Below are positions 10,892-20,711 of a stretch of DNA of 64,000 nucleotides, piece by piece; the first letter of the stretch is position 1, and every line of letters begins with the position of its first letter. The position numbers and the translations under genes are program-made. This DNA is from Lunularia cruciata (Eukaryota > Streptophyta > Marchantiopsida > Lunulariales > Lunulariaceae), in NCBI GenBank assembly GCA_948567375.1, contig OX419758.1, positions 15,319,001 through 15,383,000 of the forward strand, in the 5' to 3' direction. The notes under the pieces are model-generated. The model was not told the origin of the DNA. It ran no database searches and was given only the letters and a program-made list of their open reading frames with translations.

Positions 10892-11581
10892 TGTGAGCCA
10901 TCCTATCTCTCACTTAGGATGAACCTCTGATGGCTATTATGGTAGTGCACCATGGATTAAGAAGGCAAGGAATCCCAACTCCATCATACTTCTCCAAGGC
11001 TAACACTCCAAGACTCACGACATTGCTCACTAGAGAACTCAATGAGAGAGAGATAGTTGCAAATGAAAGGACAATGAGTACCTCCTCACCCCTTGGTTAT
11101 ATACTTGTGAAATAGTTACACACCAAAGTTACTAATTACAAGAGTAACTCAAGTTACTAGGTTAAAAGTCAAGTAAAGTCAAAAAGTAGAAAGGAATATC
11201 TATCCACATGGGCATATTCCACTAAGCATATGATCTTATCCTGACCCAACCATTAAGTCAAGGATTCCTTCACATAGGTTATCCTTGGACTATAGAAAAT
11301 CCAAAACAAAAAGGCTTGCGGGCCCAAGAGTTTCAACTCTTTCCTCAAAGCCAAATACTTGGGAATAATACCAAGTCAAAACACTAGAATCCAAAATAGT
11401 GGTGCTCATCTTTTTCACTTCCTCTAAAGTAAGGTCCCCTCTATCTTAGCTATGACTAACTTTAGCTGATCATGACTAATGTAGAACCATCTTTTATCTC
11501 TATATAAATAATATATCTCAAGTACTTGTAAGACCAAGCTAAATATCACAATACCACACACATGCACAAATGAGTGTTACA
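10892..11581 (-). repeat. LTR-1 (G1), 690 bp
   Basis: TGTGAGCCATCC at the inner end and TGTTACA at the outer end are the LTR-1 termini, and the sequence is parallel to 16350-17041 and 48005-48683. In sense it begins TGTAACACTCATTTGTGC. A TATATAAATA stretch at 11501-11510 lies about 70 bp from the sense start and could be a core promoter. The primer-binding-like sequence adjoins at 10868-10890, so this is the 5' LTR of the reverse G1 copy. On its right is G2 integrase, on its left G1 interior. Confidence 0.85.
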
Positions 11582-12262
11582 ATACACCCTACCACCAAGG
11601 ATATGACCATTCCACAACTAGCTCAATTATACTTAGATGTAGTCTTCCCTCACCATGGCTTGTCTTGAGTACTCATCACCAATAGAAGCACTCAATTCAT
11701 CAATTTGTTTTGGCAAACACTCTTTGGTTTCTTCAAAACCAAGTTGGTCATGTCCACAGCTTACCACCCACAAATAAACAGACAAATAGAGCAGGCTAAT
11801 CACACAATTGAAGACATGTTACGTGGCTTCACCTTAGAAGAGCAAGAGAGGTGGGATACACTACTCACATTGGTGGAATTTGCTTACAACAATTCAGTGA
11901 ATGCATCCACCCAGGTCACTCTATTCTTCCTCATGTATAGTGAGCATCCCTTCACACCTTCTAGCTTGATGAAGATCTATCCGGTGGCTACCAAAGTCAA
12001 TGTAGTCAACATATTTATTTCTAGAATCCAACAAGGTGTGGAGAGTGTTAAGCATAGATTACATATTGCACAAAATTGACAGAAGCAATATGCTGATGTA
12101 CACCGTAGGCACATGGAGTTCAATGTTGGGGATCAGGTGTGGCTATTGATAACTAACCTCATATTAGTTGGACCTCGTAAGCTCAGACCTCATTTTATTG
12201 GGCCTTCCTCAATTATTTGTTGAGTTGGCACTATGGCCTATCACCTCAAGCTACCACCACAC
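11582..12262 (+). pseudogene. G2 integrase fragment (copy 1)
   Basis: The + strand translation gives the C-terminal half of a chromovirus integrase. A core piece is followed by STAYHPQINRQIEQANHTIE (11755-11813, carrying the catalytic-Glu region QIEQANHTIEDML). A helix-rich stretch contains LTLVEFAYNNSVNAST, and then the GPF-type module with RKLRPHFIGPSS near 12178-12210. The longest open stretch is 11705-12079. It starts where the reverse G1 LTR-1 ends (11581) and stops at 12262, where another reverse G1 begins. It is collinear with 50075-50236, 54039-54394 and 57807-57970 of the better G2 copy. The reading frame has a stop after IAQN. Confidence 0.8.
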
Positions 12263-13257
12263 ATGAAGATCTTGATTTGGTTATATCCACTATAACCATC
12301 TCCAAAACTGTACCTCTCATGACTTGCAACCTCCTCCAAGATCTCATCAATGAATGGCAATGGGTAGTAGTCCTTCTTGGTAACATCATTGAACTTCTTG
12401 TAATCAACACATACCTGAAGCTTGCCATTCTTTTTCTTCACAATGACAATTGGAGATACCCCTTCTGAATTCTCTACCTCAAAGATAAATCCAGCCTCCT
12501 TGAGCTTATCAATCTCCTCCTTCACAACCAAAGATATTGGTGGGCTAATGCAATGTTGTTTTTGGCGGATTGGTCTTGCATGTGACTCCACCTCTATCTT
12601 GTGCTCCTCCAAGGTGACTTCCTTCAAATCCTTGTAACTAAAAGCAAAAACATGGATGAACTTGCAGAAAATCTCCTCAAATCTCACCTTCTCCTCCTTG
12701 GTAACATTTGGGCCATACTTGAGGGTAGCTAACCTTCTCTCTACCTCCTCAAGTGTCAATGGTGATTTATCTGGGTCCTTCAAAACCTCTGGCTTAGGTG
12801 CAAAATCCATAGCACACAAAGGATACACATCTAAATCAGATTTAGATTCATCCTCCTCCTTGGAAGTCTCCTCTTCCATGCTTGTGTCCACACCTAAAAC
12901 TCCTTCTTCAGAATCTGATTCCCAATAATCAGAAGATGGTGTATCTGAATGTGAAGTGTTGGTGGTGTTAGTCACACAAACTGTGACTCTATGGTTTGAT
13001 GGCCCAATCCTCAAGTACCCTTTGTGCCATAAATCAGTTGTGCGTGCTGCTCTCAACCATGGCCTCCCAAGAAGTAAGTCATAGCTTGAATCCTTCAAGA
13101 CTTGGAAAGTCATGAGATTTTGAACTCCCATAACTGAAACTACCACTTTATCCATCACCCCTATTGGTCTAACTTGTTGCTTGTTTGCCATGTTCACCAC
13201 AAATGTTGAAGGTCTTGAGGGTATCATACCCAACTTCTTCATCAACCTTTCTGACAT
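12263..13257 (-). pseudogene. G1 pol: protease end, linker and partial RT
   Basis: This is one open frame of about 330 residues. The start continues the protease (SERLMKKLGMIPSRPSTF, then VLKDSSYDLLLGRPWLRA, the second conserved protease block). An acidic linker follows (EEETSKEEDESKSDLDVYP). The RT N-terminal part comes next: RPIRQKQHCISPPI, VVKEEIDKLKEAGFIFEV, then SPIVIVKKKNGKLQVCVDYK, and DYYPLPFIDEILEEVA followed by GDGYSGYNQIKI. The catalytic YxDD block is missing because the element is cut there. In Athila/Tat-type elements the last motif reads LDGYSGYNQI, and here Leu is replaced by Gly. The length and openness suggest this G1 copy is younger than G4. Confidence 0.85.
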
Positions 13258-13527
13258 GGCATTTACTACTGATCATCCATCAACCAATGCATCTTTGATG
13301 TTGTGACCATTCACTCTCACATCAATCTTAGAGGCATATTCACAAGCCTCCCATGGTGTTGGCTTGGCATCCACCACCCCCATTGATACTGGAGCTTTTG
13401 CCTTCTTCTTCCTCTTGCTCCTTGTAGAACTCAAACCACCTCTAAGCTCCTTTCTCAGGGTAGGGTTCAAAGCAATCAATTGGCCCATTGTGATGTTAGC
13501 TTTGTGACTACCAACATCCTCCAACAC
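13258..13527 (-). pseudogene. G1 protease N-terminal part
   Basis: The sense translation begins near MLEDVGSHKANITMGQLIAL, with a basic stretch STRSKRKKKAKAP, and ends in NGHNIKDALVDG followed by a stop at 13273. The copy at 40020-40065 reads ALLDGGSILNA at the same place, so the stop here is GGA changed to TGA in the active-site loop. D-G-G-S replaces the more common D-T/S-G, a known variant in some plant Ty3 proteases. The frame continues directly into the pol ORF at 13257. Confidence 0.75.
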
Positions 13528-13539
13528 ATTGTAGTTCCA

Positions 13540-14800
13540 TTATTGCTTTGAGATCAAGAAGTCTTCCATCCTCAACTTCTTCCTTGGAGTCTTTGTTGTT
13601 GACGGTGTTGAGGTGCAAGTGCTCCTAGTAGACATAGGAGTATCCTTGCTTGGAGTAAATCCTTGAGAAGAGTGAACATCCTCTACAAAACAAGCTCTCT
13701 TCTTCTCTTGTGCCAAAAGCTCCAAATTAAGACCCTTGGAGTTTGAGCACTCTCCCTTCTCATACTTGCTCTCCACCACATCTATGGATGCTATCCCCTT
13801 ACCTTTGTTTGGATTAAGAGCCACTTGGGTTTCACTACCTCCCTCTTTCCCTCTATTGGTTCCCTCATAACCCCTTCCTCCATGGTAAGTGGAATTTGGG
13901 CAATTCCTTTGGATATGGCCTCTTCCTCCACAACCAAAAAAATTTCTATCATTTAAATTGTTGGCTGGTTGGCCTCCTCTATATGGATAGTTTCCATAAC
14001 TCCTAAGCCCTCTCCCTACATTCTGATCCACCTCTCTCTTGTCCCATAGTTGCACCACATTGATCTTGAGATCCGCAAGTTGTTCTATGATGGTTTGAAG
14101 TGGATCCTTTGGTGGAGGTCCAAGAATTGGAGCAACTCCTACTTGTGGTGCAACCCTTGCCACCAAAGTATCAAAAGTTCCACCATACTTGTAGCCTTGA
14201 GGAGGATGCACAACCTCCTTCACCACCAAATCACTCTCATCCCCTTCCAAACTCTCATCCATACGAATTGCGATCTTGATAGCTTCAACCTTGGAAGAAG
14301 GTTTCTCATATCTCACCTTGCTTCTAATTTGTGGTCTCAACCCTCTCACAAAATTCTTGGTGAGCATGGCCCCTATGCCAATCATTGTAGTTTCCACATC
14401 ATCCTCACCCTTCCTCAACACTATGCGAAATCTAGACTCTAACTTTTCCACTCTTTCCACATAGACTCTCACTTTCTCTCCATCTCCTTGCTTGAGAAAT
14501 GTAACCTCGCTCATCAATCTCTCATAACTCTCATCAGGAAGAAAGTTCTCAATGAGTGCTGAAGTCAAAGTCTCCCAAGACTCCTCTTCCCCATCTCTCT
14601 TCTCTCTCTTTTGGTATTATGACTCATACCATGTAAGTGTTGCATCCTCAAAGAAATTTAGTAATAATGAGGCCCACTCATTCTTCCTACTCTCATTGTT
14701 TCCTATGCAAGCTCTCTTGAAGTCTCTCACAAAAGCCTCCACATCTTCTCCATCCTTGTCAAAGAAAACCGGAAGCTTCCCATCTTAACTCCTCACTATC
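13540..14800 (-). pseudogene. G1 gag (copy 2)
   Basis: The gag reading starts near 14790 (GKLPVFFDKDGEDVEAFVRD, then SRKNEWASLL and TLTWYES) and continues through a frameshift into an open stretch of 342 residues (14568-13540). Conserved Gag elements include ALIENFLPDESYERLMSEV, LKQGDGEKVRVYVERVEKLE, and FVRGLRPQIRSKV. Near the C-terminus there is a zinc knuckle FFGCGGRGHIQRNCPN. The family consensus is C-F-G-C, so the first Cys is mutated to Phe in this copy. A Gly/Arg-rich stretch precedes the knuckle. Gag forms the cytoplasmic particle of Ty3 elements. Confidence 0.85.
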
Positions 14801-15017
14801 TTTCTTTTCTCTCAATTTTTTTTTCTCTTTTCCTTTCTCTCACTCTATAACTAATAGAGTATATACATGACTAACACCATCTGAGAATAATCCACTCTAG
14901 GGAACACAAAAGGTTCATGTTACTCCAAGATTTCTATAGCAACATCAAATCCTAGAGTGCATATTAATCAAACTCTCATAGATAGTTTATCCATAAGTTG
15001 AAAGATTATCTCCATCA

Positions 15018-15390
15018 CTAATCTTGAGAACTAGCTGATGAAGGTGGTAGTATTTCTGTAGCTGTACTTAGTCTCTCTCTAAGATCCTTCACCAAAGTCT
15101 CCAAAAGTGCTTTTACTCCACTACACTCATGTCCTTTTGGAAGTCCTTCCACTCCACAAACCTCACACAACTCCTTGGTCTTAGATCTTCTCCCTCCTAA
15201 TCTTGGTGAAGAAGGTCCAACATGCAAACGCAAGTCAAGTAAGCCTCTCCTTTCTCTCAATCTCTTGCTCTCAAAGGTCAATGGACATGAACTTGCCTTA
15301 TGTCCCTTCTCTCTACATAGAAAGCACTTAGAATCACTCTTTCCTCCAAGTGGTGTAGGTTTTTGGATCCTCTCTTAACACTCTCTTCAA
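15018..15390 (-). pseudogene. G1 upstream ORF with zinc knuckle (copy 2)
   Basis: The open frame 15281-15018 contains RLRERRGLLDLRLHVGPSSP, the Cys/His block CEVCGVEGLPKGHEC, and ends ATEILPPSSASSQD. Upstream, in the same direction, the knuckle region (near 15290-15340) reads F-L-C-R-E-K-G-H-K-A, so one Gly is Arg here. It is parallel to 9638-10060. It ends about 190 bp before gag begins. Confidence 0.6.
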
Positions 15391-16349
15391 ATTCTATTGT
15401 AAACTCTCTTTACCTCAAATCCACCCCCACAATCACCTCAAACCCTTGGGGAACCTTGCATAATCTCAATTTCCACTCTTGATGACCCTCCATGTTCCCA
15501 AGATGAATCTAAACACTCAAACATGCTTTTTGTTGCTCTCAAACTCCTCATGGATGAGATCTCCACTGTGCAGAATTGACCCTTCCTCAGAATGTCACTA
15601 AAATTTCCCAACTAGTATGTGACAGTCCTCTAAAATTTTTCACACTTGATCAAAACTCTAGGGCATCCCTCCCTTCAAAATTTCAGATCATTTCATTGAG
15701 CCATTTGGCCTAGACATTTTTCTATTCAACACACATATTTAAGATTTGGTCTGAAAACCACCCCCTCACTTCAAAAACTTATAACACCCTGCAAAAGAAA
15801 GATCTCTCTCTAATTTTTATGGCAGTAGGTAGGATAAAATGCACTGAATTTTCTTGGAAACTTTCAGGACAATTTATTAAAAATTGAAGAAATGGCAGAC
15901 TTTGTACAATTTTCCAGAGAGCATGCAGTTGCGGGAGCACTTTACCCTATCAACTTTCAAAAATTCTAGCCTAATGCGCATAGTAGCTCTCACAATACTT
16001 TCAAGTGTGCTAACTGAAAGATAACCTAAGCTATCATGTGTAGAAATTTTGAGTCCAGATCTCAAACTTGAGATTTTGCCCAAAATCACCTTAATCCCCA
16101 AAATCTGCAATCCACCTCACACAATCTCTCCAATTCCTCTCATGTGTACAAGATGTACAAAATCACCTCAAAGATATCATAATGAACTATAGGGTATAGA
16201 AATGGATCTTTGGTCTCTAACATAAGTTCAGCCCTCTCCTCTCCTAATTTTCTCTCCAAGTGAGCTCATAGCTTCCTTCTGTCTAATGTAGAATTGAACG
16301 CGGAACATTATCTTGCCTTCTAGAGAGGTCCTGGTAACGGAACCAAAAA

Positions 16350-17041
16350 TGTGAGCCAGCCTATCTCTCACTCAAGATGAACCCCTGATAGCTATTATGG
16401 TAGCGCACCATGGACTAAGAAGGCAAGGAACCCAAACTCCATCATACTCCTCCAAAGCTAACACTCCAAGACTCACGACATTGCTCACTAGAGAACTCAA
16501 TGAGAGAGAGATAGTTGCAAATGAAAGGATGATGAGTACCTCCTCACCCCTTGTTTATATACTTGTGAAATAGTTACGTACCAAAGTTACTAATTACCGT
16601 AGTAACTCAAGTTACTAGACTAAAAGTCAAGTAAAGTCAAAAAGTATAAAGGAATATCCATTCACATGGGCATATTCCTCTAAGCATGTAGTCTTATCTT
16701 GACCCAACCATTAAGTCAAGGATTCCTTCACATGGACTATCCTTGGACTAAAGAAGAATCCAAAACAAAAAGACTTGTGGGCCCAAGAGTTCTCAACTCT
16801 TTCCTCAAAGCCAAACACCTAGGAATAATACCAAGTCAACACACTAAAATCCAAAATAGTGGTGCTCATCTTTTCTACTTCCTCTAAAGTAAGGTCCCCT
16901 CTATCTTAGCTATGACTAACTTTAGCTAACCATTACTAATATAGAACCATCCTTTATCTCTATATAAATAATATCTCTTAAGTACTTGTAATACCAAGCT
17001 TAATATCACAATACCACACACATGCACAAATGGGTGTTACA
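16350..17041 (-). repeat. LTR-1 (G1), 692 bp, 5' LTR of copy 2
   Basis: The termini are TGTGAGCCAGCC and GGGTGTTACA. It is nearly identical in layout to 10892-11581. The primer-binding-like site lies immediately inside, at 16330-16349, marking this as the 5' LTR in the reverse orientation. G2 sequence continues at 17042 with GTTCCAAGTTTCCCT. Confidence 0.87.
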
Positions 17042-17159
17042 GTTCCAAGTTTCCCTACTATGCAGATATGCTCCCCGATCAGGCCAGTGTCATTCTAAAC
17101 AAGACATTCAACCTTGTCCGACACTCATTGATGGCACGGAGGAATATGAAATAGAGCGT
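17042..17159 (+). pseudogene. G2 integrase tail and first residues of chromodomain (copy 1)
   Basis: Collinear with 57980-58095 of the fuller G2 copy. It contains the segment before the chromodomain (CPTLIDGTEEYEIER), where EYEIER is the first strand of the chromodomain. The R element is inserted directly after it. The rest of the domain resumes at 25191. Confidence 0.75.
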
Positions 17160-17363
17160 TGTTGGGGAATTTGTTTGGCCTCAAGAGTGCACCGGGCACC
17201 TAGCTGCTTGTGCTTAGTTTGTCCTCGGCCTTCACAGAACTGACTAGCTCACGCGGTTTCAGCTATGGTTTTGGGACCTGACGGTTCCTAGGAGAGGCTA
17301 AAATTTTTATGAACAACAACTAGTATTCTATTCAGCTCAACCAGGCCAGACTACTGAGTTGAA

Positions 17364-17377
17364 CCTTTCATATAGAC
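17364..17377 (-). promoter_or_regulatory. TATA box of R (copy 3)
   Basis: The sense sequence GTCTATATGAAAGG is identical in R copies 1 (49097-49110) and 2 (57581-57594), in each case 210-225 bp before the R 3' end. It is the likely U3/R boundary promoter if R is an LTR. Confidence 0.5.
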
Positions 17378-17754
17378 AGACTGAGAGCTCCTAAAATAGA
17401 GCCTCCACGACGCATCACAGGTCAAATACACCATCATCTCAGCTCTACTAGACCTGCAAAATTTTCTTTCCTGTCCAGCCTTCTCTCTCTTGCAAGGTCC
17501 TTCATTCTCTTGCAAAGAAACCCATTTTCTGCCCTGCACTCTCAAGGCCTTGCTTTCCTGCAAAAATTTCTCTCCTCTACCCTGCACTCCTTCAAGGCAT
17601 ACTCCTTGCCATTTGTTCATCCGGCCACTGTCATGCTCAATAACACTTTCAAAAGTTTTCTCTCTCCTTTTGTCACAGACCAAGGCCAAGCAACCTTCAA
17701 AAATCTCTCTTCAATATTTCACTCCTGTCCAGACCAAGCCTTGGAGACTCTCGC

Positions 17755-17890
17755 TCCTTCACTCTGAACAGACTCTCATTCACTTTGTCCAGTCTCTCAT
17801 TCGCTCTGTCCAGTCTCTCATTCACTTTGTCCAATCTCTCATTTACTATGCCGAGTCTCTCATTCACTTTGCTCAGTTTCTCCTTCATGA
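17755..17890 (-). repeat. 21 bp minisatellite of R (copy 3)
   Basis: About five to six imperfect copies of a 21 bp unit (+ strand form near CATTCACTTTGTCCAGTCTCT). The same array occurs in sense at 57100-57190. In one frame it encodes seven-residue repeats of the type RVNERLD. Confidence 0.7.
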
Positions 17891-18309
17891 GAATTCTTCA
17901 CAGTTACATTTTCAACAGCACATCCTCTACATTTGAAATTCATTCCATGTCCACCTCTTCACAACAAACATTCTTCATTCAAAATTTGCTCTCCTATAAA
18001 CATTCTCACAATAAACATCCTTCCACATTCAAAATCATTCCCTGTCCAGCTAGAGCAACCCTAACACAAATCTACCCATATCACTCGCTACTGCTCAGGG
18101 AAGCCAACCCTCAAAATCTCTCCTATCTTGTGCAAGGCAAAGTCATACTCTTGAATTTCTTCTCTTGCTCCTGCCCTAGTTCAATCCTTCCTGCAGATTT
18201 CAACTCCTTCTCTTCTCCACTGTTCCAAATCAATGACCAAGCAAAACTCAAAAATATCCTGCTCCTGCAACAGCAATAGGCCTCCACTCTCAAAATTTCC
18301 CCTCCTCCT

Positions 18310-20028
18310 ATCACAGCCCTAAGGCATCTCAAAAATTCCTAAGCCTTCAAGACTCTCACTCAACCTTCAAAAATCATCTCTTGGCCCTATCACAGCCCTA
18401 AGGCATTTCAAAATTCCTCCTTGGCCTGCAGCACTCTCACTCAACTTTCCAACTTTCCCTTCTTGTCATAGCCCTAAGGCATTTTGAAATTCCTCCCTGG
18501 CCTACAACACTCTCACTCAACTTTCCAACTTTCCTTTCCTATCACAGCCCAAAGGCATTTCAAAATTCCTCCTAAGCCTGCAGCACTCTCACTCAACTTC
18601 CTAACTTTCCTTTCCTGTCACAGCCCTAAGGCATTTCAAAATTCCTCCCTGGCCTACAGCACTCTCTCTCAACTTTCCAACTTTCCTTTCTTGTCACAGC
18701 CCTAAGGCATTTTGAAATCTCTCCCAGGCCTGCAGCATTCTCACTCAACTTTCCAACTTTCCTTTCCTGTCTCAGCCCAAAGGCATTTTGAAATTCCTCC
18801 CTGGCCTGCAGCACTCTCACTCAACTTTCCAACTTTCCTTTCCTCTACAGCCCAAAGGCATTTCGAAATTCCTCCCTGGCCTGCAGCACTCTCACTCAAC
18901 TTTCAAACTTTCCTTTCCTGTCACAGTCTTAAGGCATTTTGAAATCCCTCCCTGGCCTGCAGCATTCTCACTCAACTTTCCAACTTTCCTTCTTTTGTCA
19001 CAGCCCTAAGGCATTTCAAAATTCTTCCCTGGCCTGCAGCACTCTCACTCAACTTTCCAACTTTCCTTTCCTGTCACAGCCCTAAGGCATTTTGAAATTC
19101 CTCCCTGGACTGCAGCACTCTCACTCAACTTTCCAACTTTCCTTTCCTGTCACAGCCCTAAGGCATTTCAAAAATTCATCTCTGGCCGTGCAAGATTCTC
19201 ACTCAACTCCCAAAAACTTTCTTCTCCTGTCACAACCCTAAGGCATTTCAAAAATTCATCTCTGGGCCTGCAAGATTCTCTCTTTACTCTTGAAAACTTT
19301 CTTCTCCTGTCATAGCCTAAGGCATTTTGAAAATTCCTCTTTGGCCTTGCAAGATTCTCACTCAACTCCCAAAACCTTTCTTCTCCTATCACAGCCCTAA
19401 GGCATTTCAAAAACTCATCTCTGGCACTACAAGATTCTCACTCAACTCCCAAAAACTTTCTTCTCCTGTCACAGCCCTAAGGCACTTTGAAAATTCCTCT
19501 CTGGCCCTGCATGATTCTCACTCAACTCCCAAAAACTTTCTTCTCCTGTCACAGCCCTCAGGCATTTTGAAAATTCATCTCTGGCCCTGCAAGCTTCTCA
19601 CTCAACTCCCAAAAACTTTCTTCTCCTGTCATAGCCCTAAGGCACTTTGAAAATTCCTCTCTGGCCCTGCAAGATTCTCACTCAACTTCCAAAAACTTTC
19701 TTCTCCTGTCACAGCCCTCAGGCATTTTGAAAATTCATCTCTAGCCCTGCAAGATTCTCACTCAACTCCGAAAAACTTTCTTCTCCTGTCATAGCCCTAA
19801 GGCATTTTGAAAATTCCTCTCTGGCCCTGCAAGATTCTCACTCAACTTCCAAAAACTTTCTTCTCCTGTCACAGCCCTAAGGCATTTCAAAAATTCATCT
19901 CTGGCCGTGCAAGATTCTCACTCAACTCCCAAAAAATTTCTTCTCTTGTCACAACCCTAAGGCATTTGAAAAATTCATCTTTGGCCTTGCAAGATTCTCT
20001 CTCAACTCCTGAAAACTTTCTTCTCCTG
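18310..20028 (-). repeat. 76-80 bp tandem repeat array of R (part 1)
   Basis: About 22 head-to-tail units. The first half uses a 76 bp unit and the second half (from about 19160) an 80 bp unit. Each unit contains CACAGCCCTAAGGCATTT, an AATTC core, GGCCCTGCAAGATTCTCACT or a near form, and ends CTTTCCTTTCCTGT or CTTTCTTCTCCTGT. Units differ by scattered substitutions. The array is cut by K copy C at 20029 and resumes at 23803. ORFs read from it are by-products of the repetition. Confidence 0.92.
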
Positions 20029-20701
20029 TGTGACAACCCGGCAAATATCACTTTTGAGGTAATTGGGTAAGTAAATTTTGTTCACTCAGAGATACGAGTC
20101 AGAAATGTCTAAATACAAAGTCAAATAGTAAAAAATTTGTTCTTCTTGAGTTCTTCTTTAATCTCTTAGGTAGAAACCACACCCAAAAGAGAGCAACAAG
20201 CATTGATTCATAGTCTTGTCACGAAGTAACACTCCTTAATCACAACTCCATCAAATCTTTCCAAACAATCTTGATTGTGATGATTTAGGCTCTCCCAAAA
20301 ATAGCACTTCATTGTAATCCAACTCATTGCCTCAGAATTGTGTTCCACCCCTCCTCTAAAGGCACAACTTCCTTGATCAAAATTGCTTCACATCAACCTC
20401 ACCCTGCACTCACAAATACAAAATACTACCAACACTAAAATTCCTCTCAGATCTATCAAGGCATTGCTTTGATTGCACTTCACTCAGGATCAAATACACA
20501 GAATGAAGATCAAGGTTGCGGAATCCAACATCCAACAAGCACACCGGCTTACACTTCAAATTTCTTCACACACTCACAAACACAATTGCAAAGGTGATAC
20601 TTGGAATCAAGCTCAAGCGACGAGCACTACTTCATAGCACTTTGCTTTATCTATTCTCAAAAATAATGAGCACTGAACAACATGATAGTACAAATGCCAC
20701 T

Positions 20702-20711
20702 CTTAAATAGT
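20702..20711 (-). promoter_or_regulatory. conserved TATA-like box near K 3' end (copy C)
   Basis: The sense ACTATTTAAG overlaps the end of the coding region and lies about 680 bp before the element end at 20029. It corresponds to 1147-1158 in copy A and 50906-50917 in copy D. Confidence 0.4.

Larger units (their letters stand above)
12263..17041 (-). mobile_element. G1 copy 2: LTR-1 to mid-RT, nested in G2
   Basis: This is the largest G1 piece. In sense order (right to left) it has LTR-1 (17041-16350), a primer-binding-like site (sense TTTTTGGTTCCGTTACCAGG, 16349-16330), a leader, the upstream zinc-knuckle ORF, gag, protease and the first part of RT. It breaks off at about 12262 inside the RT palm, at the shared bases AAGATC. 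G2 sequence resumes at 17042, missing only about 8 bp relative to the intact site near 57970. The G1 3' half and its second LTR are therefore deleted, and no target duplication remains. The RT signature DGYSGYNQI places it near the Tat/Athila side of plant Ty3 elements. Confidence 0.85.

Noticed and set aside
17022-17243. ORF spanning LTR-1, G2 and R
   Set aside because: It crosses two element junctions, so it is an accident of insertion. Only the central GTEEYEIER part is real G2 coding.
18484-19009. Overlapping ORFs in the R tandem array (also 19327-20070, 46387-47197 and 55642-56061)
   Set aside because: They arise because the unit lacks stops in one frame. The reading changes frame between 76 and 80 bp units, and there is no start context or conserved frame.
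18310-20028. CRISPR-like array
   Set aside because: Units are contiguous with no spacers, imperfect, and lie within a plant mobile element.
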